Positions 50,362 to 57,560 of a stretch of 64,000 nucleotides of DNA are shown in pieces (the stretch's first letter is position 1; every line of letters starts with the position of its first letter). Made by a program: the position numbers and the translations under genes. The DNA is from Nocardioides luteus. GTDB lineage: Bacteria > Actinomycetota > Actinomycetes > Propionibacteriales > Nocardioidaceae. The stretch covers positions 1,054,001 to 1,118,000 of the forward strand of contig NZ_JADOVJ010000001.1 of assembly GCF_015752315.1 (NCBI RefSeq), in the 5' to 3' direction. Under the pieces are notes generated by a model, which searched no databases, was not told the origin of the DNA, and saw only the letters and a list, made by a program, of their open reading frames with translations.

Positions 50362-51852
50362 GTGCCCACCCTGAGTGAGCTTGCCCAGAACCACACCGAC
50401 CTCGACAGCGAGGATGTCGGGTGGCTTCAGCTGCTCATGGCCGACTGGCAGATCCTGGCCGACCTCTCCTTCGCCGACCTGGTCCTGTGGCTGCCGGACA
50501 AGTCGGGCAACGGCTTCTGGGCGGCCGGTCAGATGCGCCCCACGACGGGCCCGACGGCCTACGTCGACGACATCGTCGGCATGTTCGTGCCGAAGGGTCG
50601 CCATGCCACGCTCGACAACGCCGTCGACGCCGGCCGGCTCGTGCGCGAGGGCGACCCGGAGTGGCGCGACGACCTCCCGGTGCGGGTCGAGACGATCCCC
50701 GTACGCCGCGCCGGCCGCATCATCGCGGTGCTGAGCCGCAACACCAACCTGCTCGGCGTACGCACGCCGTCCAAGCTCGAGCTGACCTACCTGCAGACCG
50801 CTGCCGACCTCACCCAGATGATCGCCAACGGCTACTTCCCGGCGGTCGGTCAGCGCAGCGACCACACCGACACCCCGCGGGTGGGCGACGGGTTCGTGAG
50901 GGTGGACGCCGACGGGGTCGTGGACTATGCCAGCCCCAACGCCCTCTCGGTCTTCCGCCGGCTGGGCCTCTCCGGCGATCTCGCGGGCCAGTCGCTGGCC
51001 GGGATGACCCGGGCGCTCGTGCCACCGCGCAAGCGGCCCGACGAGGAGACGCTGAGCGCGGTGCTCGGCGGTCGGGCCCATCGCGACACCGAGATCGACA
51101 CCGGGGTGATGGCGATCATCATGCGCTCGATCCCGTTGCGGCCACGCGGCGAAGCGATCGGTGCGCTGGTGCTGCTGCGCGACGTCACCGACCTCCGCCG
51201 ACGCGATCGCGAGCTCGTCACCAAGGACGCGACCATCCGCGAGATCCACCATCGGGTGAAGAACAATCTACAAACCGTGGCCGCCCTGTTGCGGATGCAA
51301 TCGCGCCGGGTCGACTCCGGGGTGGCGCAGGACGCACTGAACGAGGCCGTACGACGTGTCGGGTCGATCGCCCTGGTCCACGAGATCCTCTCCCAGCAGG
51401 CCGTCGAGGAGACCGTCGAGTTCGACGAGATCGCCGACCGGCTCGCCTCCATGGTCGGAGAGGTCACCTCGGTCGGCGTCGCGGTGCGGGTGCGCCGGGA
51501 GGGCTCGTTCGGGTCGCTGCCCTCGGAGGTGGCCACGCCGATGGCGATGGTCGTCACCGAGCTGCTGCAGAACGCCGTCGAGCACGGCTACCGCGGCACC
51601 GGCCCCGGCGATGCCGAGACGGGCACGATCGTGATGTCCGTACGACAACAACCCGCCGGGCATCTCCAGGTGACCATCGAGGACGACGGTCATGGACTAC
51701 CCGACGGGTTCAGTCTCGACACCTCCACGAACCTGGGGCTGTCGATCGTCAAGACTCTCGTCGAAGGTGAGCTCGGTGGCCGGCTCTCGTTGGGGCCCCG
51801 GCCTGGCGGCCACGGGGCGAGAGCTTCGGTCGAGCTGCCGTTGGAGCTCTAG
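50362..51852 (+). CDS. pdtaS: sensor histidine kinase PdtaS
   Basis: A 496-residue soluble kinase. The N-terminal GAF-like domain (ADWQILADLSFADLVLWLPD, about 28-48) and PAS domain (GDGFVRVDADGVVDYASPNALSVFRRLGL) precede the HisKA_2 box IREIHHRVKNNLQTVAALLRMQ and an HATPase domain (ELLQNAVEHGY, DDGHGLPDGFSL). The domain order and wording match M. tuberculosis PdtaS (Rv3220c), which phosphorylates the RNA-binding antiterminator PdtaR. GTG 50362 aligns with that protein's start. It faces whiB1, as in mycobacteria. Confidence 0.9.
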   Translation: MPTLSELAQNHTDLDSEDVGWLQLLMADWQILADLSFADLVLWLPDKSGNGFWAAGQMRPTTGPTAYVDDIVGMFVPKGRHATLDNAVDAGRLVREGDPEWRDDLPVRVETIPVRRAGRIIAVLSRNTNLLGVRTPSKLELTYLQTAADLTQMIANGYFPAVGQRSDHTDTPRVGDGFVRVDADGVVDYASPNALSVFRRLGLSGDLAGQSLAGMTRALVPPRKRPDEETLSAVLGGRAHRDTEIDTGVMAIIMRSIPLRPRGEAIGALVLLRDVTDLRRRDRELVTKDATIREIHHRVKNNLQTVAALLRMQSRRVDSGVAQDALNEAVRRVGSIALVHEILSQQAVEETVEFDEIADRLASMVGEVTSVGVAVRVRREGSFGSLPSEVATPMAMVVTELLQNAVEHGYRGTGPGDAETGTIVMSVRQQPAGHLQVTIEDDGHGLPDGFSLDTSTNLGLSIVKTLVEGELGGRLSLGPRPGGHGARASVELPLEL

Positions 51853-51888
51853 GTGGATCTCTAGGGGTTGATGGCCTCTAGGGGTTGG

Positions 51889-52143
51889 TCAGACGGCGGT
51901 GCGGACACGGGAGCGGGCGTTGCGGCGCTTCAGCGCACGACGCTCGTCCTCGCTCAGTCCACCCCACACGCCGTGGTCCTGACCGGCCTCAAGAGCCCAC
52001 TGAAGACACTGCTCCCGGACGTCGCAACGCCGGCAGACCTGCTTGGCTTCCTCGATCTGGAGGATGGCCGGACCGGTGTTTCCGATGGGGAAGAACAGCT
52101 CCGGGTCTTCATCGAGACAAGCCGAACGGTGGCGCCAATCCAT
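51889..52143 (-). CDS. whiB1: WhiB1-type iron-sulfur regulator
   Basis: An 84-residue Wbl protein, the same length as mycobacterial WhiB1. The 4Fe-4S ligands are Cys9, Cys37, Cys40 and Cys46 (VCRRCDVREQC), followed by the GVWGG turn and a basic C-terminus (KRRNARSRVR) for DNA contact. It senses nitric oxide through the cluster and binds the housekeeping sigma factor. A near-perfect CRP site lies 84 bp upstream, as reported for M. tuberculosis whiB1. Confidence 0.93.
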   Translation of the reverse strand: MDWRHRSACLDEDPELFFPIGNTGPAILQIEEAKQVCRRCDVREQCLQWALEAGQDHGVWGGLSEDERRALKRRNARSRVRTAV

Positions 52144-52447
52144 GGCTGGGTAGACCCTCTTTCTGACGTAGGATGGGCAAGGCCCTGGTGCTGCGAGACC
52201 CTGCGAGTGGGCACGTGGCGGGGATGTGTGAATGTCTTCACGTGCGTGCTGGTCTCTAGAGTTCCAAGAAATGGACTCCGAAACAACCCCTAACCAGTGT
52301 CTGGTTCGTCACCGGACCGTAACACTCAGTCTTCCTGGGGCTAGACATTTCGGTAACGCGGTGAGTTACCCGCAAAACCGGTGGTGTATGCTCTCGCCGT
52401 TTCACGCCCGTGAGCTCCAGTCTACGGGCATGGCCTAGGCTGCTGAA
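52144..52447. other. 304-bp intergenic region upstream of whiB1 and the next membrane gene
   Basis: No gene is seen. It holds the CRP-type site (52227-52242) and two small inverted repeats: AACCAG/CTGGTT near 52291-52305 and GGTAAC/GTTACC (52352-52357, 52365-52370). A TAGGCT -10-like hexamer (52434-52439) lies 8 nt before the GTG at 52448. Confidence 0.5.
52227..52242. promoter_or_regulatory. CRP-type site upstream of whiB1
   Basis: TGTGAATGTCTTCACG fits TGTGA-N6-TCACA at nine of ten fixed bases. It is 84 bp upstream of whiB1. cAMP-CRP control of whiB1 is established in M. tuberculosis. Confidence 0.65.
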
Positions 52448-52825
52448 GTGACCGCGCCGCATCGACCTTGGACTCTCTTGCTGACCGTGTTCGCCGCAGG
52501 CATCGAGGCCGCGGCGCTGCTGTTCTGGGGCGCGCTGGAGTTCGTACGCATCCCCGACGCCGCCTCGCTCACGACCGCGATCGCGGGCGGGCTGTTCTTC
52601 CTGCTCTGCGCCGCCGGGATCGGGTGGTGCGCCGTCATGTTCTGGCGACTGGAGTCGTGGGCGCGGGCGCCGCTCGTGCTCGTCCAGCTGATCGTGCTCG
52701 GCCTGGCGTGGAACCTGCGTGAGGACCTCGCCCTCGCGGGCGGGCTCGCGCTGGTCGCGGCCGTCGCCCTCGTCGGCGTCTTCGCGCCGCCCAGCATCGC
52801 CGCGCTCGAGGAGCGCTCGAGCTAG
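52448..52825 (+). CDS. small four-helix membrane protein
   Basis: A 125-residue hydrophobic protein with about four transmembrane helices (near 10-30, 42-62, 70-88 and 93-112). It has short loops and a charged C-terminus (IAALEERSS). No family recognised. The GTG at 52448 follows a TAGGCT -10-like hexamer by 8 nt, consistent with a leaderless message. Its end overlaps by four bases the end of the opposing sigma-factor gene. Confidence 0.65.
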   Translation: MTAPHRPWTLLLTVFAAGIEAAALLFWGALEFVRIPDAASLTTAIAGGLFFLLCAAGIGWCAVMFWRLESWARAPLVLVQLIVLGLAWNLREDLALAGGLALVAAVALVGVFAPPSIAALEERSS

Positions 52826-53619
52826 TCCTCCTCGAGCGCCTTGCGGAGCTGGGCGAGCGAGCGGTTGAGCAGCCGGGAGACCTGCATCTGCGAGACGCCC
52901 AGCTCGCCGGCGATCTCGGTCTGGGTCTTGTTGCGGAAGAACTTCAGCATCAGCACCTGCTTCTCGTGAGCCGAGAGGCTGTCGAGCACCGGCTTGATCG
53001 ACTCCCGCACCTCGACGTCGTCGAGGCGCAGGTCGTGGGCGGTCAGCGAGTCGAGCATCGGCGCGGTCTCGTCGCTCTCGGAGTCGAGCGACAGCGCTGC
53101 GTACGCGTTGCTGGACTCCAGCCCCTCGACGACGGTCTCCAGGCTGACGCCGAGGCGGGTGGCGAGGTCGCGGGCCGTGGGGGAGCGGCCGAGCTCCTGG
53201 GAGAGCTCGGCGGTGGCGTCGCGCAGGTTCTGCTGCAGGTCGCGCAGGCGGCGGGGGACGCTGACGGCCCACCGGCTGTCGCGGAAGTAGCGCTTGATCT
53301 CGCCGAGGATCGTCGGCACGGCGTAGGTCGAGAACTCCACGTCGCGGGCGAGGTCGTAGCGGTCCACGGCGTTGAGGAGACCGACCACGCCGACCTGGAC
53401 GAGGTCCTCGTGCGGCTCGCCGCGGCCGTAGAACTGCGAGGCGCAGTACTCCACCAGCGCCATGTTGAGGTGGACCAGCTCCTCGCGCGCGGCAGTGCGC
53501 TCGGCGTCGCTCAGGTCGGTGCCGGCGAGGGTCGTGAAGAGCTCCCGGGAGCGGGCGCGGGCGTCCTCCACCTCGCTGGTGCTCCTGGACCTCGACGACC
53601 GAATCGTCTCCTGCGCCAT
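52822..53619 (-). CDS. SigB/SigF-type alternative sigma factor
   Basis: A 265-residue sigma factor with regions 2, 3 and 4, so SigB/SigF/SigG-like rather than ECF. Region 2 is LVEYCASQFYGRGEPHEDLVQVGVVGLLNAVDRYDLARDVEFSTYAVPTILGEIKRYFRD, region 3 includes LRDATAELSQELGRSPTARDLATRLG, and region 4 is LSAHEKQVLMLKFFRNKTQTEIAGELGVSQMQVSRLLNRSL. Lacking an extended N-terminus, it is a stress or development factor. ATG 53619 lies 1 nt after the stop of the RsbW-like gene, so the pair is co-translated and the latter is its likely antagonist. Confidence 0.88.
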   Translation of the reverse strand: MAQETIRSSRSRSTSEVEDARARSRELFTTLAGTDLSDAERTAAREELVHLNMALVEYCASQFYGRGEPHEDLVQVGVVGLLNAVDRYDLARDVEFSTYAVPTILGEIKRYFRDSRWAVSVPRRLRDLQQNLRDATAELSQELGRSPTARDLATRLGVSLETVVEGLESSNAYAALSLDSESDETAPMLDSLTAHDLRLDDVEVRESIKPVLDSLSAHEKQVLMLKFFRNKTQTEIAGELGVSQMQVSRLLNRSLAQLRKALEED

Positions 53620-53620
53620 G

Positions 53621-54001
53621 TCAGCGCGCGGCTCCAAGCGGGGTCGCTCCCGCGGCCAGCGAGATCCTGAGCTGGTCGCCGTCGGGGGTGGCGGTGACGT
53701 CCCTGGCGAGCGTGGTGAGCACCTGCCAGGCGAAGCTCTCCTCGTCGATCTCGGCCTCGGCGTCGCAGGTCGTGGTCACGGTGACGCCGATGGTGTCCTC
53801 GCCGAGGTCGAAGACGACGTCCAGGTCGGCGCCCTCCGCGGCGCACTCCAGACAGAGCGCCGCCGCCTCACTGACCGCCATCCGCAGGTCCTCGATGTCC
53901 TCGAGGGTGAAGTCGAGGCGCGCGGCGAGCGCGGCGGTCGTCGTACGCAGCACGGAGACGTAGGCGCCTTCTGCGGGAAGACGCAGCTCGACCTGGGGCA
54001 T
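53621..54001 (-). CDS. RsbW/UsfX-like anti-sigma factor with degenerate ATP site
   Basis: A 126-residue HATPase_c-fold anti-sigma factor. The N-box region reads EDLRMAVSEAAALCLE: the Glu is kept, but the Asn that coordinates magnesium in RsbW-type kinases is not obvious. The later glycine-rich lid is also weak (EIDEESFAWQVLTTLARDVT). Like mycobacterial UsfX it may bind its sigma factor without acting as a kinase. It precedes the sigma gene by 1 nt. No anti-anti-sigma factor gene is nearby. Confidence 0.78.
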   Translation of the reverse strand: MPQVELRLPAEGAYVSVLRTTTAALAARLDFTLEDIEDLRMAVSEAAALCLECAAEGADLDVVFDLGEDTIGVTVTTTCDAEAEIDEESFAWQVLTTLARDVTATPDGDQLRISLAAGATPLGAAR

Positions 54002-54075
54002 CTGGGTTGTCAGTCCTTCGTGTTGGCTTGCGCCTGATTATGCAACGAGATCTCGTGCGTGGTGCCGGAAACGCA

Positions 54076-54107
54076 CCGCAGCCGCTCCGGGAACGGAGCG
54101 GCTGCGG
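54076..54107 (-). terminator. terminator of sodN
   Basis: A perfect 14-bp stem, CCGCAGCCGCTCCG (54076-54089) with CGGAGCGGCTGCGG (54094-54107), and a 4-nt loop (GGAA on plus, TTCC on the transcribed minus strand). It lies 25 nt past the sodN stop. Confidence 0.75.
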
Positions 54108-54131
54108 CGTACGGCTGATTCTCGAGGAGTC

Positions 54132-54533
54132 TCAGGCCTTCTTGGTCGCCCAGAAGATCTCGGCGATCTCGTCGATCTTGGCGAGGAGCTTGTCGGCGGT
54201 CTCGAGGTCGAGGGTGCCCTTGGTGCCGGAGGCGCCGGCGAGCTTGGTGGCCTCGTTGACGAGGGTGTGGAGCTGGGGGTAGGCCTCGAAGTGCGGGGGC
54301 TTGAAGTAGTCGGTCCACAGCACCCACAGGTGCTCCTTGACCAGGTTGGAGCGCTGTTCCTTGATGATGATGGCGCGGGTGCGGAAGTCGGGGTCGTCGC
54401 TGTCCAGGGCCTTCTGGATGACCGCCTTGACGGACTCGGCCTCGATGCGGGCCTGGGCGGGGTCGTAGACGCCGCAGGGCAGGTCGCAGTGGGCCGAGAC
54501 CTCGATGGTGGGAGCGAAAAGTCGCGCGAACAT
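54132..54533 (-). CDS. sodN: nickel superoxide dismutase
   Basis: A 133-residue precursor. Residues 1-14 (MFARLFAPTIEVSA) are the propeptide. Cleavage leaves His15-Cys16-Asp-Leu-Pro-Cys20-Gly, the nickel hook of NiSOD. The helical remainder has the usual KEHLWVLWTDYFKPPHFEAYPQLH segment. It removes superoxide in the cytosol. The divergent neighbour is the dedicated maturation protease. A ribosome site GAGAGGACC precedes ATG 54533. Confidence 0.95.
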   Translation of the reverse strand: MFARLFAPTIEVSAHCDLPCGVYDPAQARIEAESVKAVIQKALDSDDPDFRTRAIIIKEQRSNLVKEHLWVLWTDYFKPPHFEAYPQLHTLVNEATKLAGASGTKGTLDLETADKLLAKIDEIAEIFWATKKA

Positions 54534-54587
54534 GCGGGTCCTCTCAAAGAGTGTTCATGTGTCCTACGGATTGCGACACTACTCCGC

Positions 54588-54962
54588 ATGGAAGACATCG
54601 CGGCCAGGGCACCCCGACACACCTGGGGGATGGCGAAGGTCGTAGGGGTCTCGATGGAGCCGACACTGCGGGCGGGGGACCGGTTGTGGGTCGCCTACGG
54701 ACGTACGCCGGTGCCGGGCCGCGTGGTCGTCGCCCGGCTCGCCGACGGGGCGGTCGTCGTGAAGCGGGCGGTGGAGCGGCGTACGACCGCGTCCGGCCGC
54801 TCCGGGTGGTGGCTGCTCTCGGACAACCCGGCCGCCCCGGGGGTGGTCGACTCCCGTCATCGGGGGCCCGTCGCGGATACCGACGTGCTCGGTGTCGTCG
54901 TGGCCAGGCTGTGGCCGCGCCCGGGCCTCCTGGGCGAAACTCTGCACGAGGGCTCCAGATGA
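54588..54962 (+). CDS. sodX: NiSOD maturation protease SodX (S26 family)
   Basis: A 124-residue S26 (signal-peptidase-like) protease. The catalytic Ser is in VGVSMEPTL and the Lys in VVVKRAVERR; SDNP and DSRHRGPV are the late conserved boxes. It has no membrane anchor, as for SodX, which trims the NiSOD propeptide. It is divergent from sodN across 54 bp. ATG 54588 leaves almost no leader after a possible -10, so translation may be leaderless. Confidence 0.88.
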   Translation: MEDIAARAPRHTWGMAKVVGVSMEPTLRAGDRLWVAYGRTPVPGRVVVARLADGAVVVKRAVERRTTASGRSGWWLLSDNPAAPGVVDSRHRGPVADTDVLGVVVARLWPRPGLLGETLHEGSR

Positions 54963-55125
54963 GGGCTTCGTCACCTGTAGGAAACATCAACCGCTTCCTC
55001 CGGTAGCCTGTGCGAAACTGCCATCCGGGCAACACATCCCTGTAGATGGCGCCTTGCGCGGCTCCACCCCTCGGCTCGCGTTCGACCGCCCGACGTCCGA
55101 GTCCGTAGTTTTCTGGAGGCCCCCA

Positions 55126-56319
55126 ATGACCGAGTCCACCCTGTCCACCGAGACCACCGCCTATGACGGCGACCCGGTGTTCGAGCTCCACCGCGGCGGC
55201 AAGATGGCGATCGCGGCGACCGCATCGGTCTCCGACAAGGCCTCGCTGTCGATGGCCTACACCCCCGGCGTCGCCCGGGTGTGCACCGCGATCGCCGAGC
55301 AGCCCGAGCTGGCCCACACCTACACCTGGGTGCCCAACACCGTCGCCGTCGTGACCGACGGCACCGCGGTCCTCGGCCTGGGCGACATCGGCCCCGCCGC
55401 GGCGATGCCGGTGATGGAGGGCAAGGCGGTGCTGTTCAAGGAGTTCGGCGGCGTCGACTCCATCCCGATCTGCCTCGACACCACCGACGTCGACGAGATC
55501 GTCGAGACCGTCATCCGGATGGCGCCCTCCTTCGGCGGGATCAACCTGGAGGACATCTCCGCGCCGCGCTGCTTCGAGATCGAGGACCGCCTCAAGGAGG
55601 CGCTCGACATCCCGGTCTTCCACGACGACCAGCACGGCACCGCGGTGGTCACGCTGGCCGCGCTGATGAACGCGCTGAAGCTGACCGGCCGCAACCCGGA
55701 GTCGACCCGTGTGGTCATCTCCGGCGCCGGTGCCGCCGGTGTCGCGGTCGCCAAGATCCTGCTCGAGTTCGGCATCAAGGACCTCGCCCTGCTCGACCGC
55801 AAGGGCGTCATCTCCTCGACCCGGTCGGACCTGACCGCGTCGAAGAAGGCGATCGCCGAGGTGACCGCGGACGTCACCGGTCGCACGGGCTCGCTGGCCG
55901 ACGCGCTCGCCGGCGCCGACGTCTACGTCGGCGTCTCCGGCGGCACGGTGCCCGAGGAGCTCGTCGCGACCATGGCCGACCAGGCGATCGTCTTCGCGAT
56001 GGCCAACCCGAACCCCGAGATCCACCCCGACGTGGCGCACAAGTACGCCAGCATCGTCGCCACCGGTCGCTCGGACTTCCCGAACCAGATCAACAACGTC
56101 CTCGCCTTCCCCGGCATCTTCCGGGGTGCGTTCGACGTGCACGCCTCCTCGATCACCGAGGGCATGAAGCTGGCCGCCGCCCAGGCGCTGGCCGCGCTGG
56201 TCGGGGACGAGCTCAGCGAGTCGAAGATCATCCCGGAGCCGTTCGACCCGCGCGTCGGCCCCGCGGTCGCCGCTGCGGTCGCCGAGGCTGCCCGGGTCGA
56301 CGGGGTCGCCCGCCGGTAG
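55126..56319 (+). CDS. NAD(P)-dependent malic enzyme
   Basis: A 397-residue short-form malic enzyme. The N-domain has SMAYTPGVARVC with the catalytic tyrosine and KAVLFKEFGGVDSIPICLDT with the catalytic lysine. The metal-binding box is EDISAPRCFEIEDRL, then FHDDQHGTAVV. The nucleotide fold begins VISGAGAAGVAVAKILL. It decarboxylates malate to pyruvate. A TAGCCT hexamer near 55004 is a possible -10. ATG 55126 follows CTGGAGG. There is no phosphotransacetylase fusion, unlike long MaeB. Confidence 0.92.
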   Translation: MTESTLSTETTAYDGDPVFELHRGGKMAIAATASVSDKASLSMAYTPGVARVCTAIAEQPELAHTYTWVPNTVAVVTDGTAVLGLGDIGPAAAMPVMEGKAVLFKEFGGVDSIPICLDTTDVDEIVETVIRMAPSFGGINLEDISAPRCFEIEDRLKEALDIPVFHDDQHGTAVVTLAALMNALKLTGRNPESTRVVISGAGAAGVAVAKILLEFGIKDLALLDRKGVISSTRSDLTASKKAIAEVTADVTGRTGSLADALAGADVYVGVSGGTVPEELVATMADQAIVFAMANPNPEIHPDVAHKYASIVATGRSDFPNQINNVLAFPGIFRGAFDVHASSITEGMKLAAAQALAALVGDELSESKIIPEPFDPRVGPAVAAAVAEAARVDGVARR

Positions 56320-56380
56320 CCGACCCGGCCGGTTTGGACGACCGGTTGCGCCGGCTCGGCGGGTCGGTAGGGTCGGGCGC

Positions 56381-57349
56381 ATGTTCGCTGCGTACGCCGA
56401 GAAGTTCTCATCCGACGACCCGATCTCCGGCCTCGTGCTGGGGGAGCGGCCCGAGCCGGTCGCGCCCGACGGGTGGACGACGGTCACCGTCAAGGCGGCC
56501 TCGCTCAACCACCACGACCTGTGGTCGCTGCAGGGGGTCGGGCTCAAGGCCGAGGCGCTGCCGATGATCCTCGGCTGCGACGCGGCCGGCCTCGACGAGG
56601 ACGGCAACGAGGTCGTGGTCCACTCGGTGATCTCCTCGCCGGACTGGACCGGTGACGAGACCCTCGACCCGAAGCGGTCGCTGCTCTCCGAGCGCCACCA
56701 GGGCACCTTCGCCGAGAAGGTGACCGTGCCGCGTCGCAACGTGGTGGCCAAGCCCGCCGGCATGTCGTTCGAGGAGGCGGCGTGCCTGCCGACGGCCTGG
56801 CTGACGGCCTACCGGATGCTGTTCACCCAGGGCGGGCTCAAGGCCGGTGACTCGGTGCTGGTGCAGGGCGCCGGCGGGGGCGTCGCGACCGCGGCGATCA
56901 CGCTCGCGCGGGCGGCCGGCCTCAAGGTCTACGCCACCTCGCGTGACGAGGCGAAGCAGAAGCGCGCCCTCGAGCTCGGTGCCCACGAGGCCCTGGCCTC
57001 GGGGGAGCGGCTGCCGGTCAAGGTCGACGCGGTGATCGAGACCGTCGGGCGAGCGACCTGGACCCACTCGGTGCGCTCGCTGCGTCCGGGCGGGGCGATC
57101 ATCATCAGCGGCACCACGTCGGGCCCGAACCTCGACGACGCGCTGCTGACCAACATCTTCTTCCTGCAGCTCAAGGTGATCGGCTCCACGATGGGCACCC
57201 GCAACGAGCTGGCGAGCCTGGTCTCGCTGCTCGAGGCGACCGGCACCCGCCCGCTGATCGACCGCACCATGCCGCTGACCGAGGCCAAGGCCGGCTTCGA
57301 GGCGATGCACGCCGGTGATCTCTTCGGCAAGGTCGTCTTCACGCTGTGA
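56381..57349 (+). CDS. zinc-binding-dehydrogenase-family (quinone oxidoreductase-like) protein
   Basis: A 322-residue medium-chain dehydrogenase/reductase. The GroES-like half has VTVKAASLNHHDLWSLQGVG and PMILGCDAAGL. The nucleotide half has VLVQGAGGGVATAAITLARAAGLKVYATSRDEAKQKRALELGA. The cysteine cluster for structural zinc is absent, so it is of the quinone-reductase-like branch using NADPH. Substrate unknown. Confidence 0.83.
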   Translation: MFAAYAEKFSSDDPISGLVLGERPEPVAPDGWTTVTVKAASLNHHDLWSLQGVGLKAEALPMILGCDAAGLDEDGNEVVVHSVISSPDWTGDETLDPKRSLLSERHQGTFAEKVTVPRRNVVAKPAGMSFEEAACLPTAWLTAYRMLFTQGGLKAGDSVLVQGAGGGVATAAITLARAAGLKVYATSRDEAKQKRALELGAHEALASGERLPVKVDAVIETVGRATWTHSVRSLRPGGAIIISGTTSGPNLDDALLTNIFFLQLKVIGSTMGTRNELASLVSLLEATGTRPLIDRTMPLTEAKAGFEAMHAGDLFGKVVFTL

Positions 57350-57394
57350 CCCGGTAGAGCTGACGCCGGCAGTGATGCCGGCCGTGTGACGTAC

Positions 57395-57420
57395 GGAATA
57401 TCGTTCGACTCCCCCGGGTT
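57395..57420 (+). promoter_or_regulatory. possible sigma-R-type promoter upstream of the MFS gene
   Basis: GGAAT (57395-57399) and GTT (57418-57420) with exactly 18 nt between. It is in an intergenic region and in the right direction, about 130 nt before the MFS start. The motif alone is short enough to arise by chance. Confidence 0.45.
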
Positions 57421-57437
57421 CAGCAAGGGACCATTGA

Positions 57438-57515
57438 GTGTCACTGCCGAGGGGCTCGAAAAGTTTCTCGTGGCGTGATGTCGAAATCGGCCTCGCCCGT
57501 TCGATCTATGTATGA
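57438..57515 (+). CDS. candidate 25-residue leader peptide
   Basis: A GTG at 57438, preceded 7 nt upstream by AAGGGA, opens a frame coding a 25-residue basic, hydrophobic-ended peptide (MSLPRGSK ... ARSIYV). It stops at 57513-57515, 45 nt before the MFS start. Leader peptides before drug pumps are known, but nothing here proves translation. Confidence 0.22.
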   Translation: MSLPRGSKSFSWRDVEIGLARSIYV

Positions 57516-57560
57516 GAGCGGGCGGCACCGGGCCCCTGCGTACGACCCGAGGAACTCGTC

